A stretch of 42,638 nucleotides of DNA, taken from the NCBI RefSeq assembly GCF_902825145.1, contig NZ_CADEAD010000005.1:45588-88225 (forward strand). Reading direction: 5' to 3'. The notes below the pieces were generated by a model that saw only the letters and a program-made list of their open reading frames with translations, searched no databases and had not been told where the DNA came from. Shown here piece after piece: positions 1 to 7,707 of the stretch (within the stretch, counting starts at the first letter, position 1; the number at the start of each line of letters is the position of its first letter). The stretch is from Bartonella phoceensis (GTDB taxonomy: Bacteria; Pseudomonadota; Alphaproteobacteria; Rhizobiales; Rhizobiaceae). The translations under genes and the position numbers were made by a program.

Positions 1-140
1 CCTCTCACCGCCGCAACAACTTCAGCTTTGCGACGGATCACCCAACGCCTTGTTGTTCTTGGTGGTAAATCAGCGATTGTCAGCGGACTCCCATCTGGCC
101 CAATAACATATTTCATTTGTGTTTTTATCAAATTGTTCAT
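1..140 (-). CDS. sciP: SciP-type CtrA inhibitor (DUF1153), 5' part only
   Basis: The visible 46 codons encode the N-terminal half of the small DUF1153 protein, with the hallmark stretches KYVIGPDGSPLTIADLP and RRWVIRRKAEVVAAVRG. In Caulobacter this family (SciP) binds the master cell-cycle regulator CtrA and blocks activation of its promoters. The rest of the gene lies beyond the left edge. I chose the ATG ending at 140 because AGAGGA lies five bases upstream on the minus strand; an internal ATG at 116 would begin directly at MKYVIGPDG and is the alternative. The gene is transcribed divergently from mnmA, with about 370 bases between them. Two adjacent GANTC sites lie just upstream. Family assignment is firm; function in this organism is inferred. 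Confidence 0.9.
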   Translation of the reverse strand, partial: MNNLIKTQMKYVIGPDGSPLTIADLPPRTTRRWVIRRKAEVVAAVR

Positions 141-510
141 TATATCCTCTACCTTTAGTCAAGGATTCGATTCGTTTGTAAAACATGAAATTTAAAAAAG
201 AGCTAAACGTGTTGAAAAAAAATTAATAATAATGAGTAAGTGCGAAAAAAATATTATGCAAAATAAAACGTGTAGAATAATATTTTAAAATATTTTTGTC
301 AGATTTTTTGAAAAGAGTGAAAAGGATTTTTATTATGCCTTATTTCTATCATTCTTTTTTTGTTTGCAGCCGCTTTTAAGAAAATGATGCTATTGGTTGT
401 GGAAAGGATAAAAAAACAATATAAAATGAGAATGAATAGCATAAAAAGCAATAAACTAGCACGTATAAGGACATTAACGAACGGGTGTCCATTAAGTAGA
501 GAATGAATAC
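141..510. other. Divergent intergenic region sciP/mnmA
   Basis: This 370-base AT-rich stretch must hold the promoters of both sciP (leftward) and mnmA (rightward). Visible elements are a GATTCGATTC double GANTC site at 164-173 and, at 192-206, the pattern TTAA-N7-CTAA, one base off the CtrA consensus TTAA-N7-TTAA. I see no convincing sigma70 -35/-10 pair, no hairpin and no small ORF. Confidence 0.6.
164..173. promoter_or_regulatory. Two adjacent GANTC (CcrM) methylation sites upstream of sciP
   Basis: GATTCGATTC contains two back-to-back GANTC sites, the target of the alphaproteobacterial cell-cycle methyltransferase CcrM. They sit 24 bases upstream of the sciP start codon. GANTC methylation with GcrA controls many cell-cycle promoters in this class. 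A role here is inference from position only. Confidence 0.4.
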
Positions 511-1740
511 ATGTTTTTGAATAGTCTTGATTTACCAGGACATCCTGAGAATTTCCGCATTGTTGTAGCGATGTCGGGGGGAGTTGATTCGTCGGTTGTT
601 GCAGGCCTCTTAAAAAAGGAAGGGTATAATGTCATTGGCATTACGTTGCAGCTTTATGATCATGGTGCTGCAACACATCGAGTAGGGTCGTGTTGTGCTG
701 GACAAGATATTGAAGATGCCCGCCGCGTAGCAGAAACATTGGGGATACCTTATTATGTTCTTGATTATGAAAAGCGATTTCGCGAAGCTGTGATTGATCC
801 TTTCGCAGAAAGTTATGCTCATGGGGAGACTCCTGTGCCATGTGTAGCGTGCAATCAAACTGTTAAGTTTGCTGATTTATTAGCAACTGCGCGTGAATTG
901 GGTGCAGATGCTTTGGCAACGGGACATTATATCCGCTCACGTACTCATGGTACGCATCGGGCACTTTTTCGTCCTCTCGATAGTGATCGTGATCAAAGCT
1001 ATTTTCTTTTCGCCACAACCCAAGAGCAGATTGATTATTTGCGTTTCCCACTTGGTGATCTTCCAAAAGCACGTGTCCGTGAAATAGCAGCAGAAATGGG
1101 CTTCGTTGTTGCCAATAAGCATGACAGTCAGGATATTTGTTTTGTTCCACAAGGAAAATATTCTGATGTGATCACAAAACTGCGTCCAGAAGCAGCCAAT
1201 CCTGGAGTAATTATGCATATCGATGGACAGGTTTTAGGCAAACATTCGGGAATTGTTAATTATACTGTTGGTCAACGTCGTGGTATTGGTGTTGCAACGG
1301 GTGAAGCGCTTTATGTAGTTTATCTTGATGTAGAAAATGCGCGTGTTATTGTTGGACCGCGTGAAATGTTGGAAACACATAAACTCTTTTTGCGTGATGT
1401 GAATTGGCTTGGTGATGAGCCATTGGATAGTTTCCCCTCCGATGGTATTGAGGTGGCTGTAAAAGTCCGTTCAACGCGTCCTCCCCATCTTGCTCGCGTG
1501 CATTATCAAGAGGGCATTTTTTCTGTTGACTTGTTGGAACGTGAAAGTGCTGTGGCGCCAGGGCAAGCTTGTGTTTTTTATGATGGAAATGGTCATGAAG
1601 CACGCGTTCTTGGGGGCGGATTTGTGACACATTCTGAGCGTGCTGCTGATACTGAAGTAATGTTAAAGCGCGTTTTGTGCAATCTGGATACAAACACTAC
1701 GGTTGCTTCTGAACTTAAGACAACCGCTTCTTATAAATAA
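511..1740 (+). CDS. mnmA: tRNA-specific 2-thiouridylase MnmA
   Basis: The enzyme uses ATP and a relayed persulfide sulfur to make 2-thiouridine at wobble position 34 of Lys, Glu and Gln tRNAs. The 409-residue product carries the PP-loop SGGVDSS at residues 22-28, the catalytic cysteine in PCVACN (Cys114) and the partner cysteine in QDICF (Cys210), with the typical TVGQRRGIG stretch and beta-barrel C-terminus. Length is slightly above the usual 360-400 because of a short N-terminal extension and a C-terminal tail of about 30 residues. The ATG at 511 is the first usable start: an ATG at 503 runs into a stop after five codons. It is followed by a small ACAACT/AGTTGT hairpin near 1770 and then by the convergent methyltransferase pseudogene. 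Confidence 0.97.
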   Translation: MFLNSLDLPGHPENFRIVVAMSGGVDSSVVAGLLKKEGYNVIGITLQLYDHGAATHRVGSCCAGQDIEDARRVAETLGIPYYVLDYEKRFREAVIDPFAESYAHGETPVPCVACNQTVKFADLLATARELGADALATGHYIRSRTHGTHRALFRPLDSDRDQSYFLFATTQEQIDYLRFPLGDLPKARVREIAAEMGFVVANKHDSQDICFVPQGKYSDVITKLRPEAANPGVIMHIDGQVLGKHSGIVNYTVGQRRGIGVATGEALYVVYLDVENARVIVGPREMLETHKLFLRDVNWLGDEPLDSFPSDGIEVAVKVRSTRPPHLARVHYQEGIFSVDLLERESAVAPGQACVFYDGNGHEARVLGGGFVTHSERAADTEVMLKRVLCNLDTNTTVASELKTTASYK

Positions 1741-1788
1741 AAATAATATGCTCATGGGATTATTTTACAACTTAAAGTTGTTATCATT

Positions 1789-2511
1789 TTAGAAAAGTTT
1801 ATCAAAATCGCTAAAATAGGCGAAGGCAATGCCTGTTGCTGTGGCAACGTTGAGGTTGTCAAAGCCGTGAGCCATGGGAATGCGGAAAGTTTCTGACTTT
1901 GCAGTACGTGGGTTGGTAGGCTATCACATTCTGTTCCTAAATAAGGGTTACCCTTTTTGTTATTTTTGCTTTCTTTAGAATGGATGAGGCGGAAGGGGAA
2001 AGTACATAGGGATGAAAATCCGTATCTTTTAAAGCCACTAGAATATTCCTAATATCAGGACCTTGCGTATAGAATACCTTTAGAGCTGCACCAGCAGAAA
2101 CTCTGATTGATTTTCGGTAAAGTAGATCGCATGAGGTTTTGTCAACAATAATGACATTACTGGCAAAGGCAGCTACATTGTGAAAAATAGCTCTCATATT
2201 ATCGTGATTAGAGATTCTATATAAAACTAGGATCAAAGTTTTCTCTGGAAGATTTTGTAAAAAGTTTTGTAATGAGGGTGGTGCGTTTACCAATATCAAG
2301 TATACCACGATGAACATGGAAGTCCACAATATCATTTCATGACTTTTTGCGGCGCGCAATAAATGGGACATATTGATTGTGTTTTTTCTAAAAGGGGCAT
2401 AAGTTTAGGAAGGCGTGCTGTTACTACGAGTAGTGAGAGCATAGAAAATTCTTCCGAATGCAGTAATGCAGACCATATTGCCTTACCTTTAACAATAAAT
2501 TGATAACGCAT
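1789..2511 (-). pseudogene. Decayed TrmH/SpoU-family RNA 2'-O-methyltransferase
   Basis: Read leftward, fragments of one SpoU (SPOUT class) RNA methyltransferase appear in order but in changing frames. The N-terminal substrate-binding part (MRYQFIVKGKAIW...SMLSLLV) starts at 2511. IVDFHVHRGILDIGKR follows from about 2333 in a second frame. The Rossmann-knot part (LILVLYRISNHDNMRAIF, then RKSIRVSAGAALKVFYTQG) is in a third frame ending at 1937. YLGTECDSLP and finally RIPMAHGFDNLNVATATGIAF are in two further frame changes, ending in a TAA at 1789-1791. At least four frameshifts are needed to restore the protein, so it is not functional as DNA. The SpoU motif asparagine and NLNVATATG are still recognisable, so decay is fairly recent. 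An intact SPOUT gene (trmL) lies at 14247. Confidence 0.9.
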
Positions 2512-2618
2512 ATGCGGCTTTTAATGCTCTTTTCCCTAAATTGCTAGGAGTTATCTATTTGTTTTCTTTTATAAGAAAGAGAAAAAAATATTATTTAAAA
2601 CCTATGGTAGAATTTATG

Positions 2619-2647
2619 TTGACATAATACAACTATAGGTATAGTAT
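2619..2647 (+). promoter_or_regulatory. Strong sigma70-type promoter for the structured RNA
   Basis: A perfect TTGACA (-35, 2619-2624) is followed after exactly 17 bases by TAGTAT (-10, 2642-2647, four of six consensus bases). A transcript would start near 2654, immediately ahead of a run of hairpins and an intrinsic terminator, with no coding sequence in between. It is the best promoter match I noticed by eye in the window. Confidence 0.65.
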
Positions 2648-2653
2648 GAAAAT

Positions 2654-2787
2654 ACCGATTACGATACAATGTATTTTGTTTTTGTATCGGGTACAGGGTC
2701 TTAGGTCCCCGCTATTTCCTAAGCTCTGTGTACCCTTAATTCCTAAGGGAAAAGAATCTGGGTCCCCAATGCCCAGATTCTTTTTTA
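2654..2787 (+). ncRNA. Candidate structured small RNA or leader ending in an intrinsic terminator
   Basis: The predicted transcript of about 130 nt has no plausible ORF. It folds into successive hairpins: CGATACAA/TTGTATCG (2662-2669 with 2682-2689); a long arm GGGTACA/TGTACCC (2689-2695 with 2729-2735) continued by CTTAGG/CCTAAG (2700-2705 with 2718-2723); and a terminator. The heptamer GGTCCCC occurs twice, at the inner-arm loop (2704-2710) and at the terminator loop (2761-2767). A second CCTAAG at 2742-2747 and a CCCTTA/TAAGGG hairpin (2733-2738 with 2744-2749) compete with the long arm, so two alternative folds exist. The next gene, a CDF transporter, starts 400 bases later. I do not recognise a known RNA family: it does not match SRP, tmRNA, RNase P or common riboswitch signatures. 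It could be a trans-acting sRNA or a terminated leader. Confidence 0.6.
2752..2787 (+). terminator. Rho-independent terminator of the candidate small RNA
   Basis: A perfect 11-bp stem, AAGAATCTGGG (2752-2762) with CCCAGATTCTT (2772-2782), encloses the 9-nt loop TCCCCAATG and runs into a T-tract, TTTTTTATTT. It is a textbook intrinsic terminator on the plus strand. Confidence 0.85.
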
Positions 2788-3188
2788 TTTCTGAAGATAG
2801 TTTTTAAGTATTTTAGCAGTTATATTTTTTGAGAGAGTTGGAGTTATAGGGTTGTGGCAGAGTTGCTGGACAATCTTTTTTGTTGTGTGCAATTATGCTG
2901 ATATCTTGATTGGTTTTATTCTCATAAAGGGATAAACGCGTGTCGGTGTGATACATTTGATTTCTCTTAGATCTTCGTTATTCTTCTTGTTTGAATCATA
3001 TCTGCATTACTCTATCCTTTGTGTTATGTATAGAATGGGGTGGTTATTGCGATAACAATGGTGGGGTGTGAGAGTCTATAATTGTATCGTCAAACTTCCG
3101 TAATATTGAGGAAATACTGGCAACATGTCAAAAATATCATAGGGAATCTAGTTGAAAGTATTATTCCTTATTGGGTGAAGAAGAAGGT
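2788..3188. other. Intergenic region upstream of the CDF transporter
   Basis: About 400 AT-rich bases lie between the terminator and the CDF gene. I see no further ORF, hairpin-plus-T-tract or repeat. The promoter of the CDF gene should lie here, but no clear -35/-10 pair stands out. Confidence 0.5.
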
Positions 3189-4103
3189 ATGGTTATGGAC
3201 ATAAAAATCAATATACAAAGCTTAACCTTATACTCTATCTTCATTGCGTGTTTCGTTTTTGCTTTGAAATATTGGGCATATTATATCACTGGTTCAATTG
3301 CACTTTATTCTGATGCACTGGAATCGATCGTCAATATACTTGCTACATTGGCAGCATGGTGGGCTGTTAAAATTAGCATGAAACCGGCAGACCATGATCA
3401 TCCTTTTGGACATCATAAGGCAGAGTATTTTTCTGCGATTCTTGAAGGAATTTTGATCATTATTGCTGCAATCGTCATTTTGAGAGAAGCATGGAGGGCT
3501 CTTTCAACCGTTAAATTATTGCAGGAGCCTGGAATATGGCTTGTTATTCATCTTGTTGCAAGTTTCATAAATTTCATGTGGGGTTTTGTTTTGATTCAGC
3601 AGGGGAAAATCTACCGCTCTCCAGCTCTTAAAGCTGATGGAATGCATTTTATAACAGATGTTTTTACGTCGCTTGCTATTTTAATTGGTTTGGTTGCTGG
3701 TTTCTTTAGCGGATGGGGTATCTTGGATCCAATTTTAGCGATAATTGTTGCCGTTAATATTCTTTTGCAGGGCTGGAAAGTCATTAACAGTGCCATTCAA
3801 GGGTTAATGGATGTTGGTGTGGAATTGAATGAAACCATGCGGATTCGTGAGCTTATTTCTGCAAATGCACATGGTGCACTTGAAATCCATGATTTGCTTA
3901 CGCGCGTTGCTGGTAGAGTGACTTTTATAGAATTTCATTTGGTTGTGCCGGCGGCAATGTCAGTAGGAGAAGCGCATAAGATTTGCAATAAAATTGAAGG
4001 GGTTCTCCAAAAAGAATTTAATAATGTGCGTATTTCTATTCATGTCGAGCCTGAAGATGAGGCAAAGCTGCCTCCAGGCACGACGATCATTCCTTTCATA
4101 TAG
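3189..4103 (+). CDS. Cation diffusion facilitator (CDF) family divalent metal efflux protein
   Basis: A proton-coupled inner-membrane antiporter exporting divalent metals (Zn, Fe, Mn or Co; substrate not readable here). The roughly 304-residue product has six predicted membrane segments. The transport-site motif YSDALESIVN is in helix 2 and ADGMHFITDVFTS (H-x3-D) in helix 5. HDHPFGHHKAEYFSA follows helix 2, as in the FieF/MMT1 branch. The C-terminal domain of about 90 residues, ending IHVEPEDE, is the cytoplasmic dimerisation domain. An in-frame TTG at 3171 is possible, but AGAAGG just before the ATGs at 3189 and 3195 favours those starts; 3195 has the better spacing. It appears to be a single-gene unit. 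Confidence 0.9.
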   Translation: MVMDIKINIQSLTLYSIFIACFVFALKYWAYYITGSIALYSDALESIVNILATLAAWWAVKISMKPADHDHPFGHHKAEYFSAILEGILIIIAAIVILREAWRALSTVKLLQEPGIWLVIHLVASFINFMWGFVLIQQGKIYRSPALKADGMHFITDVFTSLAILIGLVAGFFSGWGILDPILAIIVAVNILLQGWKVINSAIQGLMDVGVELNETMRIRELISANAHGALEIHDLLTRVAGRVTFIEFHLVVPAAMSVGEAHKICNKIEGVLQKEFNNVRISIHVEPEDEAKLPPGTTIIPFI

Positions 4104-4470
4104 AAAGACTTTTTCCAATTCTCGGTAGATGTTGTTAATATTGTACTTTAGGATGGTGATATAAGGTACATTCGTACCTATTAAAATATATTGCCTGCTT
4201 GTTTCTGATTTTGTTTTTTGCATCAGCTAAACAAAGAATTAAAGTTAAACCGAATATCTAGGTCAGGACTTTTGCGGTGAAGCTTGTACAGTGAAACATA
4301 TAACTTGTACAGTGAAACACATAAATGGCTAGTAGATGGAAAGCCCTCAAAAAAACACTTTGTTATCAGATTTGGAGTTAAGAATCTATTTTTTGGGGAT
4401 AAAGAGGATATGAACCCAATTTTCGTTGTTTGATTGTTTTTGCATCTTTGGGGTATTCTTACGCGGATAT
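4104..4470. other. Intergenic region between convergent genes
   Basis: 367 bases separate the convergent CDF and metallophosphoesterase genes. Apart from a 21-bp tandem repeat at 4283-4324 I see no gene and no clear terminator. Confidence 0.5.
4283..4324. repeat. Two tandem copies of a 21-bp unit
   Basis: The unit CTTGTACAGTGAAACATATAA (4283-4303) is followed immediately by a second copy (4304-4324) differing at one base (CACATAA instead of CATATAA). It lies in noncoding DNA between convergent genes; its role is unknown. Confidence 0.8.
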
Positions 4471-5373
4471 TTAAAGGTTAATTGTTTCAGTACACGCTAT
4501 TTCATTTTTTTGATTGATAAGACTATAACGTTGCAGTTGGCAGTGCCATTGAAAGTTTTCACTATTAATGACAAATAAGTTAAAGCTTGCGGGTGGTTTT
4601 TTATTTCCAAAAGCCTGTGAGGCAGAGGCAACACCAACAATAGGAATTTTTCCCATTGTTGCTTGAATGGTATTCAATGTGGGGAGGTGCGTATGTCCAT
4701 GAAGAACAAGTTCGCATCCATGATGTTTAATAACGTCTAGAAAACGCTCAATTCCCCATAATTTTTTATGCCAAGAGGTTGCGTGATGAAAAGGGGGGTG
4801 ATGTATCATGACAACACGAAAAAGCTTGCGCATTGCAGCTTCATTTAGCAATTGTGATAAAGTTTGCGCTTGCCTTTTGCAAAAATAACCAGAAGCTTGA
4901 AAAGGTGGCGTAGCGATAGCTGAGGAAGCGCCTATAATAGCGATATTTTTGCGAATGCGCATATAAGGAAAGGGAGAGGAAGATTTTTGTGGGAAATCAC
5001 CTGTGATCCAAGGTTGAAAGAGAGTACAGGCTTTTTGGAATGCTCCACGGACATAGGTGTCATGATTGCCAAATGTTAAAGAAATATTTTGAGGCTCTCC
5101 CTGGTTGAGCAACCAATGATATGCTTGCTCAAATTCTTTATTAAGAGCAAGATTAACAAGATCACCCGAGATTACAAGGTGGTCAGGATTTATCTTTTTT
5201 AAGGTCTCCATTAAAGTTTCTAGGGCATTTGTTGCCATTTGGCCTTTACGTTTTTTTTGCCAATTAATATAGCCGGTAAGGCGCTTTCCACAAAGTTCAA
5301 ATAAAGAAGGCTGTGGGAGAGGTGCAAGATGCACATCCGATATATGGGCGAGATAAAACATAGACGTTAGCAT
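4471..5373 (-). CDS. Calcineurin-like metallophosphoesterase
   Basis: A 300-residue member of the binuclear metallophosphoesterase superfamily (Icc/CpdA-like), which hydrolyses phosphomono- or diesters. The metal-binding motifs are present in order: D-x-H in HISDVHLAP near residues 10-18, GDLVN near 71, GNHD near 102, HHPPFH near 190 and HGHTHLP near 220. The substrate cannot be deduced: cyclic nucleotides, lipid-linked phosphates and nucleotide sugars are all hydrolysed by relatives. No strong ribosome binding site precedes the ATG at 5373; the ATG at 5361 (MFYLAHISDVH) is equally possible and gives a more typical N-terminus. It lies downstream of the Bat-like operon on the same strand, separated by 237 bases. 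Confidence 0.88.
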   Translation of the reverse strand: MLTSMFYLAHISDVHLAPLPQPSLFELCGKRLTGYINWQKKRKGQMATNALETLMETLKKINPDHLVISGDLVNLALNKEFEQAYHWLLNQGEPQNISLTFGNHDTYVRGAFQKACTLFQPWITGDFPQKSSSPFPYMRIRKNIAIIGASSAIATPPFQASGYFCKRQAQTLSQLLNEAAMRKLFRVVMIHHPPFHHATSWHKKLWGIERFLDVIKHHGCELVLHGHTHLPTLNTIQATMGKIPIVGVASASQAFGNKKPPASFNLFVINSENFQWHCQLQRYSLINQKNEIACTETINL

Positions 5374-5610
5374 AGCGTTGAAAATGATTTAGGCAATAGA
5401 AAAGATATAGACACGCCAGTGCATTTTTGAGGCGAGAAAGGATTATGAAATAAAAAAACAGTCTATCAAAAAGAGTAAGAAAAGCTCTTGAAAAATTCAT
5501 GTATTATGAATTTTTGCACGACAAAATGATAATAGGGTAATTCCATATTAGACCTGTCCTGCAGGATTGCACTGTATTTTAAAATTGTGGCAATAAATCC
5601 TTAGGATTTC

Positions 5611-7707
5611 TTAACGGCTTTCACGATACCACATGCTGTTTAACAGTAAAAGACAAGAAAGGAGTGCAAAAAAACCAGAAAAGATCGAAAAATAGAAAGT
5701 GTTAATTAAACGAGTCTCGGTTGCTTCTTTCAAAACAATTGAATGCGTAAGGGGAGATGTAAGAGATGTTTGTGATCGAATGAGCTTTATAGGAGGAAGG
5801 CGGATGCTTTCCTTTTCTTTTTCGTGTAAACGCACGGTAGTTCCACCAGTGTGTTTACTGATGGGAGCTAGTTTTTCTTTTGTTGAAATGACATTAAACA
5901 ATTCGAGATTATCAAGTATTCCCACAGACGAAAGTGCTGTTAAGTCGCCATTTTTGATGGTAAAAATTCCTATTTCATCAGTGTTAATAGCCGCTGTAAA
6001 GACGCCTTCTTGCTCTTTGGTGAGGATGATATTTGTTTTTTTCCCAGAAGGAAAGGTTATTTCGGCTGGTTTTGGATGATCTTTGAGCGTTTGACGACGA
6101 ATTGTTACACGATGATGGCTGCTGGTAGCACTTAACTTTTCTTCTTCAAGCTCTGGCTCTTTCATAAGCCAATGGGCAATCCGGCGATAAAGAGCAGCAA
6201 AAGGACCGCCACCCTCAAATCCTCTTGCCCACAGCCAACTTTCGTCGGAAAGCAACATACCTACGCGTCCTTTACCAATATGAGAAAGGAGTAAAAGTGG
6301 TTGTTCATCCGCACCTTTCATGAGAGCTGTGCCTTTGTTTATATTTTGAATAGCAAGTTGCCGTAACCAGCGTCCCCATTGAGAGGCTGGAAGGTTAGGT
6401 GTTGCAAGACCTCTTGTGACGGGATGGCGCTCACCTTCTTTGGTTAATGTGGGGCGAAAAGGCTTTTGAATGATAACACCATTGGGTAATGCGGGTAGAA
6501 TGCTTATCAAAGGTGTTTTTGCAAGCGAATTTTGTTGGGTAAATTCAGGTCCTGTTACCATTAGCAATGCACCACCCTGTCGTACATATTGAACGATAGA
6601 ATCATAATAGATTAATGGAAGAACAGCAGAATGTTGATAGCCATCAAGAATGATGAGATCAAAATTATCAATCTCTTCAACAAAGAGCTTTTTAGTAGGA
6701 AAAACTACAAGTGATAATTGGCTTAATGGCGTATTATCTGCTTTGTTTGGAGGACGTAAAATAGTAAAATGAACAAGATCAATATTAGAGTCACCTTTCA
6801 AAAGATCACGCCATGCTCGTTCTCCATTGTAAGGTGCACCTGAAATAAGAAGAACACGCAAATTTTCTCTAATTCCCTCAATAATAGCTACAGCACGGTT
6901 ATTTTCAATGCTTAATTCCCCTTTGTGTGCATCGGTTGTAATTTGGATAATATTTTTTTCAGTGTGAGAAATGGTGATTTCAGTTTGAAAAATAATGCCG
7001 GGGGTCACAGAATAATGGCCAACTTCTTGTCCATTTACGCTTACAGTAATATTCGCTTGCCTTGGGAGAGATTCTTGGCGTTGCCCTTTATCTTCTACCA
7101 ATATAGAGAGCAGTTGTGGTTTGTTGATAAGGGCAAAGCGAGGTGGAGAAATAATTTTGATTTGGCGGTCAAATTCATCTGGTCTTCCTGTTATAAGAGC
7201 ATTGAGTGGCGCTTTATGGTGAAGATCTGAAATGTTAGGAATGTCATGCACTTGTCCATCAGTAATAAAAATTGTGCCTGCATAACGAGATGTTGGGATG
7301 TCAGCTATAGCTTGTGTTAAAGCATGAAACAAATTCGTTGAGGGTGTATATTGATTGTTAGCAAGTTTTCCAGTTTCAATGAAACGTGGTTCAAGTTGTG
7401 GATAATGTGACAATGCATGGATTAATTGTGTACATGCTTCATCACTGTCATTTAAACGTGCACCAAATGTTTGGCTTTTACTGCGATCAATGACAATGCC
7501 TACCGTATTTTTAAGCAGTTCTCGTTGCTCTTTTGTGATCATTGGATTAAGCAAAGCAAGGATGAGCGCGATTAATGCCATAAGGCGTGATAAAGATCCT
7601 TGACGTTGTGTAATGAGGCCAATAGTGACAAAAAGGGCGGATATCCCCCCTAATAAAAGGATCCAAGAGAGAGGTAAAAAAGGCTGAAAAGTCAAGAATG
7701 GTATCAT
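5611..7707 (-). CDS. Large membrane protein closing the MoxR/Bat-like operon
   Basis: A 698-residue protein with two hydrophobic segments at the N-terminus (about residues 10-60), a long extracytoplasmic middle and one membrane helix near the C-terminus (about 670-690). The region following LLNPMITKEQRE, with GIVIDRSKS, resembles a von Willebrand A-like fold; the central part (LRVLLISGAPYNGERAWRDLL, later LIILDGYQ and QGGALLMVTGP) resembles the class I glutamine-amidotransferase-like domain found in such proteins, without a catalytic cysteine that I can see. Its start overlaps the upstream gene's stop by 4 bases (ATGA), indicating translational coupling. By operon context it is a structural or substrate-binding partner of the MoxR system; no biochemical role can be assigned. 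Confidence 0.85.
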   Translation of the reverse strand: MIPFLTFQPFLPLSWILLLGGISALFVTIGLITQRQGSLSRLMALIALILALLNPMITKEQRELLKNTVGIVIDRSKSQTFGARLNDSDEACTQLIHALSHYPQLEPRFIETGKLANNQYTPSTNLFHALTQAIADIPTSRYAGTIFITDGQVHDIPNISDLHHKAPLNALITGRPDEFDRQIKIISPPRFALINKPQLLSILVEDKGQRQESLPRQANITVSVNGQEVGHYSVTPGIIFQTEITISHTEKNIIQITTDAHKGELSIENNRAVAIIEGIRENLRVLLISGAPYNGERAWRDLLKGDSNIDLVHFTILRPPNKADNTPLSQLSLVVFPTKKLFVEEIDNFDLIILDGYQHSAVLPLIYYDSIVQYVRQGGALLMVTGPEFTQQNSLAKTPLISILPALPNGVIIQKPFRPTLTKEGERHPVTRGLATPNLPASQWGRWLRQLAIQNINKGTALMKGADEQPLLLLSHIGKGRVGMLLSDESWLWARGFEGGGPFAALYRRIAHWLMKEPELEEEKLSATSSHHRVTIRRQTLKDHPKPAEITFPSGKKTNIILTKEQEGVFTAAINTDEIGIFTIKNGDLTALSSVGILDNLELFNVISTKEKLAPISKHTGGTTVRLHEKEKESIRLPPIKLIRSQTSLTSPLTHSIVLKEATETRLINTFYFSIFSGFFALLSCLLLLNSMWYRESR

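Noticed and set aside
1760..1790. Small hairpin after mnmA as terminator
   Set aside because: The stem is only six base pairs of mixed AT/GC with no adjacent T-tract, too weak to call.
2640..2790. tRNA, SRP RNA or tmRNA at the structured locus
   Set aside because: No cloverleaf, no T-arm GTTCRANNC and no CCA end; the SRP GGAA-type apical loop and a tmRNA tag frame are absent.
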